From assembly GCA_016716385.1 (NCBI GenBank), contig JADJWL010000026.1, positions 434,001 to 498,000 of the forward strand: a DNA stretch of 64,000 nucleotides, written 5' to 3'. How positions within the stretch are numbered: position 1 is the stretch's first letter; each line of letters starts with the position of its first letter. The notes beneath the pieces were generated by a model. It did not search any database. It was given only the letters and a program-made list of their open reading frames with translations, and was not told the origin of the DNA. Positions 61,836 through 64,000 of this stretch are shown here, in pieces. The DNA is from Bryobacterales bacterium (GTDB lineage Bacteria; Acidobacteriota; Terriglobia; Bryobacterales; Bryobacteraceae). The position numbers and the translations under genes were made by a program.

Positions 61836-63863
61836 TCACTCCGTCATGAATTGGACCGTGCCCTCTCCGCGGGGCAGCATCACGACCCAGCCCGCCGGAC
61901 CCTGCTTCAGTTCCGTGGCGTAGTCCGCGTCGTTCAACCGCACCCGCGCCGGCTTCCGGTCCACCACGGCCAGCGCCCGCGACGAAGACTTGTAGCGGAT
62001 CCAGATGCCGGTTTCCTCCACGCCCGCATCCCGGAGGAGACCGTTGAAGTCCGTCAGCCGCAGCGGGGGCGCGGCCGGCGCCGGCTCCACGGCGTACTTT
62101 CCCGGAGGCAACCAGACCGCCGCATCGGAAGCCGCGGGCCAGACCTGACCGTTGACCAGCGCCGGTCCTTCCCACGCCAGACCCACGCCCCCGGGCGATT
62201 CGACGGTCACCTGTGTCCCCTGGCGCTCCAGATGCGACACCCTCGCCGCCGCCGCGGGCAACAGCGCGAGGTCCGGCGGCAGCAGGGAACTCTCCGAGTA
62301 GAGCGCGACCCGCCGGAACGCCCCTGAAGCCAGATGGACAAGCTGCAGCAGTTCCACGCCGGTCTGCTGCTTGGTGGGATACACGTCCTGGTAGCGTTCG
62401 ACGATGTTGATGTCGATCGCCAGGCGTTCCGGGCGCTGCGCCAGCGGCTGGTAGCGCCGGGCGATTTCGGGATAGCGCCGGGGACCGAGGTGCCATACCG
62501 TGGCCGGATCTTCGATCAGGAACGTCGCCCCGGCCTCCTCGACCAGCGGCAGCACGCGCGCCGCGTCGGCCCCGATCGCTTCCCGCATGCTCGAATCGAA
62601 CCGGTCGTCGACATGGGTGAGCACGATGTCGAGATGCGGCTTGCGCTCACGCAGCGCGATGGCCTCGGCCATCCACTCCTCCTGCATGCGGCGGGCCAGC
62701 CCGGCGCGGAAGTCGAGGAAGTCGCGCAGATCCGCCTCGCTCCGTCCGGGCGCGAAGAGGCGCACGGGATCGATGCCGCGCTTCTCGCGGTAGAGCCGCC
62801 GCACGTCGTCGTTCATCGGCGTGAACCGCGACGGATTCGCCGCCCCTTCGAGCGACTCGAAGTACAACTCGGCCAGGTTCACTCCGTCCCAGTCGAAGCG
62901 TTCGACCAGCGTCCGCACGCCTGCCGCCGCGGCGCGGAAGCAGTCCGGGTTCTGCAGGTTCATGAGTTTCCGCCAGTCAAGGTGCGCGTCCTGCAGGACG
63001 GCCGTCTTCTCCCTCCACTGCGGATGCTGCTGCCAGAACGCTTCGCTCACGTGGGGCAGTTCGAGCCAGGCGTACACCAGAATGCCGTTGCGGTGGCAGG
63101 CGGCGATCAGGCTTTCAAGGTAGACATCCCGCGCCGGATCGGGCTCGAAGAAATGCCACGCCGCGACATGCAGTCCGGCAAAGCCCGCGCGCCGCCAGCG
63201 CCGCGCCAGGTACTCCGGATCGGCGCGGAGGCGGTAGGAGTGGTCGAAGAACGCCCAGAGGTCCTTGCCCGCGACCGGCGGACGGAGACCGAGATCCGCC
63301 AGCGCCTGCGGCAGGTAGGGGAAGCGTTCGTAGCCCGCGTCGCCCGGGTTGGCGATCACCCACAGCACCGCCCCGGCACCCAGCCGCATGCCGGCCATCA
63401 CCGGCTCCTGCGTCCACGTCTCGACGGCGAAGACGCGGGCCGCATCGGGCAGCGTGAACCTTGGCAGGTCCGCGCTCTCCTGCCAGATGATGGGCAGCCG
63501 GGGCGCCTGCGCATCCGTGATCCGGGTGACCTCCATCCGCTCCGCGCGCCCGTGGAACCCGAACGACTCGGCCGCGGGCGACTCTCCTTCCAGCACCAGG
63601 AGCAGCCCGCCTTCCACCCGTGCCGCCAGCGCCGGATCGGCTGGCGCGCCCTGGCGCACCACGAGGATACCGGCGTCCCGCGCCTCACCCGCAAGCAGCC
63701 CGATTGCTTCAAGAATCGCGGGCCACGACCCCGGTTCGGTGGATGCGACGTGGAAATGGAAGGTTGGGGGGCGGGATACCCCGGCGCCCCCCACTGGCCC
63801 CGCCCCGGCCGGATGCAATCCGGCGAGCGACGCCAGGACCAGAACGCTACTGCGAAAACGCAT
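61836..63863 (-). CDS. Secreted glycoside-hydrolase-like (GH10-like/DUF187-type barrel) protein
   Basis: 675 residues with an N-terminal signal sequence (MRFRSSVLVLASLAGLHPAGA). Residues about 30-195 form an N-terminal domain. From about 215 there is a TIM barrel with RRWRRAGFAGLHVAAWHFFEP, NGILVYAWLELPHVSEAFW, FDWDGVNLAELYFES with likely catalytic acid residues, EEWMAEAIALRERKPHLDIVLTHVDDRFDS, and LAIDINIVERYQDVYPT. The C-terminal 150 residues are beta-rich. This is the layout of proteins annotated as family-10-like glycosyl hydrolases; the true substrate is unknown. Its start overlaps the 3' end of the gene at the window edge by 17 bp. Confidence 0.7.
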   Translation of the reverse strand: MRFRSSVLVLASLAGLHPAGAGPVGGAGVSRPPTFHFHVASTEPGSWPAILEAIGLLAGEARDAGILVVRQGAPADPALAARVEGGLLLVLEGESPAAESFGFHGRAERMEVTRITDAQAPRLPIIWQESADLPRFTLPDAARVFAVETWTQEPVMAGMRLGAGAVLWVIANPGDAGYERFPYLPQALADLGLRPPVAGKDLWAFFDHSYRLRADPEYLARRWRRAGFAGLHVAAWHFFEPDPARDVYLESLIAACHRNGILVYAWLELPHVSEAFWQQHPQWREKTAVLQDAHLDWRKLMNLQNPDCFRAAAAGVRTLVERFDWDGVNLAELYFESLEGAANPSRFTPMNDDVRRLYREKRGIDPVRLFAPGRSEADLRDFLDFRAGLARRMQEEWMAEAIALRERKPHLDIVLTHVDDRFDSSMREAIGADAARVLPLVEEAGATFLIEDPATVWHLGPRRYPEIARRYQPLAQRPERLAIDINIVERYQDVYPTKQQTGVELLQLVHLASGAFRRVALYSESSLLPPDLALLPAAAARVSHLERQGTQVTVESPGGVGLAWEGPALVNGQVWPAASDAAVWLPPGKYAVEPAPAAPPLRLTDFNGLLRDAGVEETGIWIRYKSSSRALAVVDRKPARVRLNDADYATELKQGPAGWVVMLPRGEGTVQFMTE

Positions 63864-63999
63864 ACCAGAGCCCCGCGCGGATATCGTCGAATTGCGCTCT
63901 GCGCACGCCGCGCTGGTTCACGGTGTAGTAGCCGCGCAGCAGGTCCACCGACAGCAGCACCGGTTTCGAAACGAACGGCAGTTGCCAGCGGACCCCTGG
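63847..63999 (-). CDS. 3' end of a gene, probably an outer-membrane beta-barrel protein
   Basis: Fifty codons and a stop (TAG) are visible on the minus strand, reading into the window edge. The sequence has alternating hydrophobic strands (WQLPFVSKPVLLSVDLLRG) and ends RAGLWYAFSQ, which resembles the last strand of an outer-membrane barrel. It overlaps the downstream glycoside-hydrolase-like start by 17 bp, so the two are likely co-transcribed. The remainder lies outside the window. Confidence 0.55.
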   Translation of the reverse strand, partial: PGVRWQLPFVSKPVLLSVDLLRGYYTVNQRGVRRAQFDDIRAGLWYAFSQ

Positions 64000-64000
64000 C

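Overview
The window is about 64 kb of GC-rich DNA that most resembles the chromosome of an Acidobacteriota member of the Solibacter/Bryobacter type. The grounds are a stand-alone Solibacter-type C-terminal-domain protein (TIGR03437-like, 4269-5042), several very large Oar-like TonB-dependent receptors with an N-terminal carboxypeptidase-regulatory-like domain, and two copies of the 'planctomycete cytochrome c plus Tat-exported partner' gene pair. No phage, insertion sequence, CRISPR array or rRNA operon was seen. Assignment is from recognised families only; no database search was possible.

Layout. 1-4.1 kb: a class III aminotransferase cut by the window edge, proS, and a frameshifted class V aminotransferase. 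4.3-9.7 kb: the TIGR03437-like secreted protein, a TonB receptor and a secreted beta-helix protein, closed by a clear terminator. 9.7-15.8 kb: a small monooxygenase-fold protein divergent from a diheme DUF1549/DUF1553 protein with its DUF1501 partner, then a secreted alpha/beta hydrolase with a duplicated N-terminal domain. 16-20.7 kb: rpsT with a good promoter, a Tat-signal-bearing LarA-like protein, a CheY/CheX pair and htpG.

20.7-30.8 kb looks like a metal-acquisition island. It holds a TonB receptor and a PepSY membrane protein on the plus strand, and on the minus strand a tightly packed run cbiM-cbiN-cbiQ-cbiO-[2Fe-2S] protein-CobW GTPase-WD40 protein-86-residue protein-163-residue protein. 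A Fur-family regulator is divergent from cbiM. Fur-like TGATA/TATCA half-sites occur both at the cbiM/fur intergenic region and across the start codon of the TonB receptor gene, so one regulon is plausible. Two other genes in the window encode proteins that normally depend on nickel (LarA-like, HypE), so Co, Ni or Zn are all candidate substrates.

30.8-37.3 kb: a second diheme/Tat pair (DUF1592 group plus DUF1552), tRNA-Arg(TCT), a lone hypE and a fasciclin-domain protein. 37.3-48.9 kb: an SDR lacking the catalytic tyrosine, then three tandem Oar-like receptor genes. The middle copy is a pseudogene, almost identical over its first 2.3 kb to the third copy, and it carries a 1-bp and a 215-bp deletion. 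All three have a hairpin just upstream of the start, and one base pair of it covaries between copies two and three.

48.9-59.2 kb: small membrane or secreted proteins of unknown role, a TIM-barrel epimerase-like protein, then an OmpR-type regulator, a histidine kinase, a promoter with an embedded inverted repeat, a secreted beta-propeller protein with a CSCC motif, another Oar-like receptor and a convergent DtxR-family metalloregulator. This reads as a second candidate metal-responsive locus. 59.2-64 kb: selC (tRNA-Sec), a NanE-NanK fusion, a PfkB-type sugar kinase, a secreted glycoside-hydrolase-like protein and the 3' end of an apparent outer-membrane protein gene.
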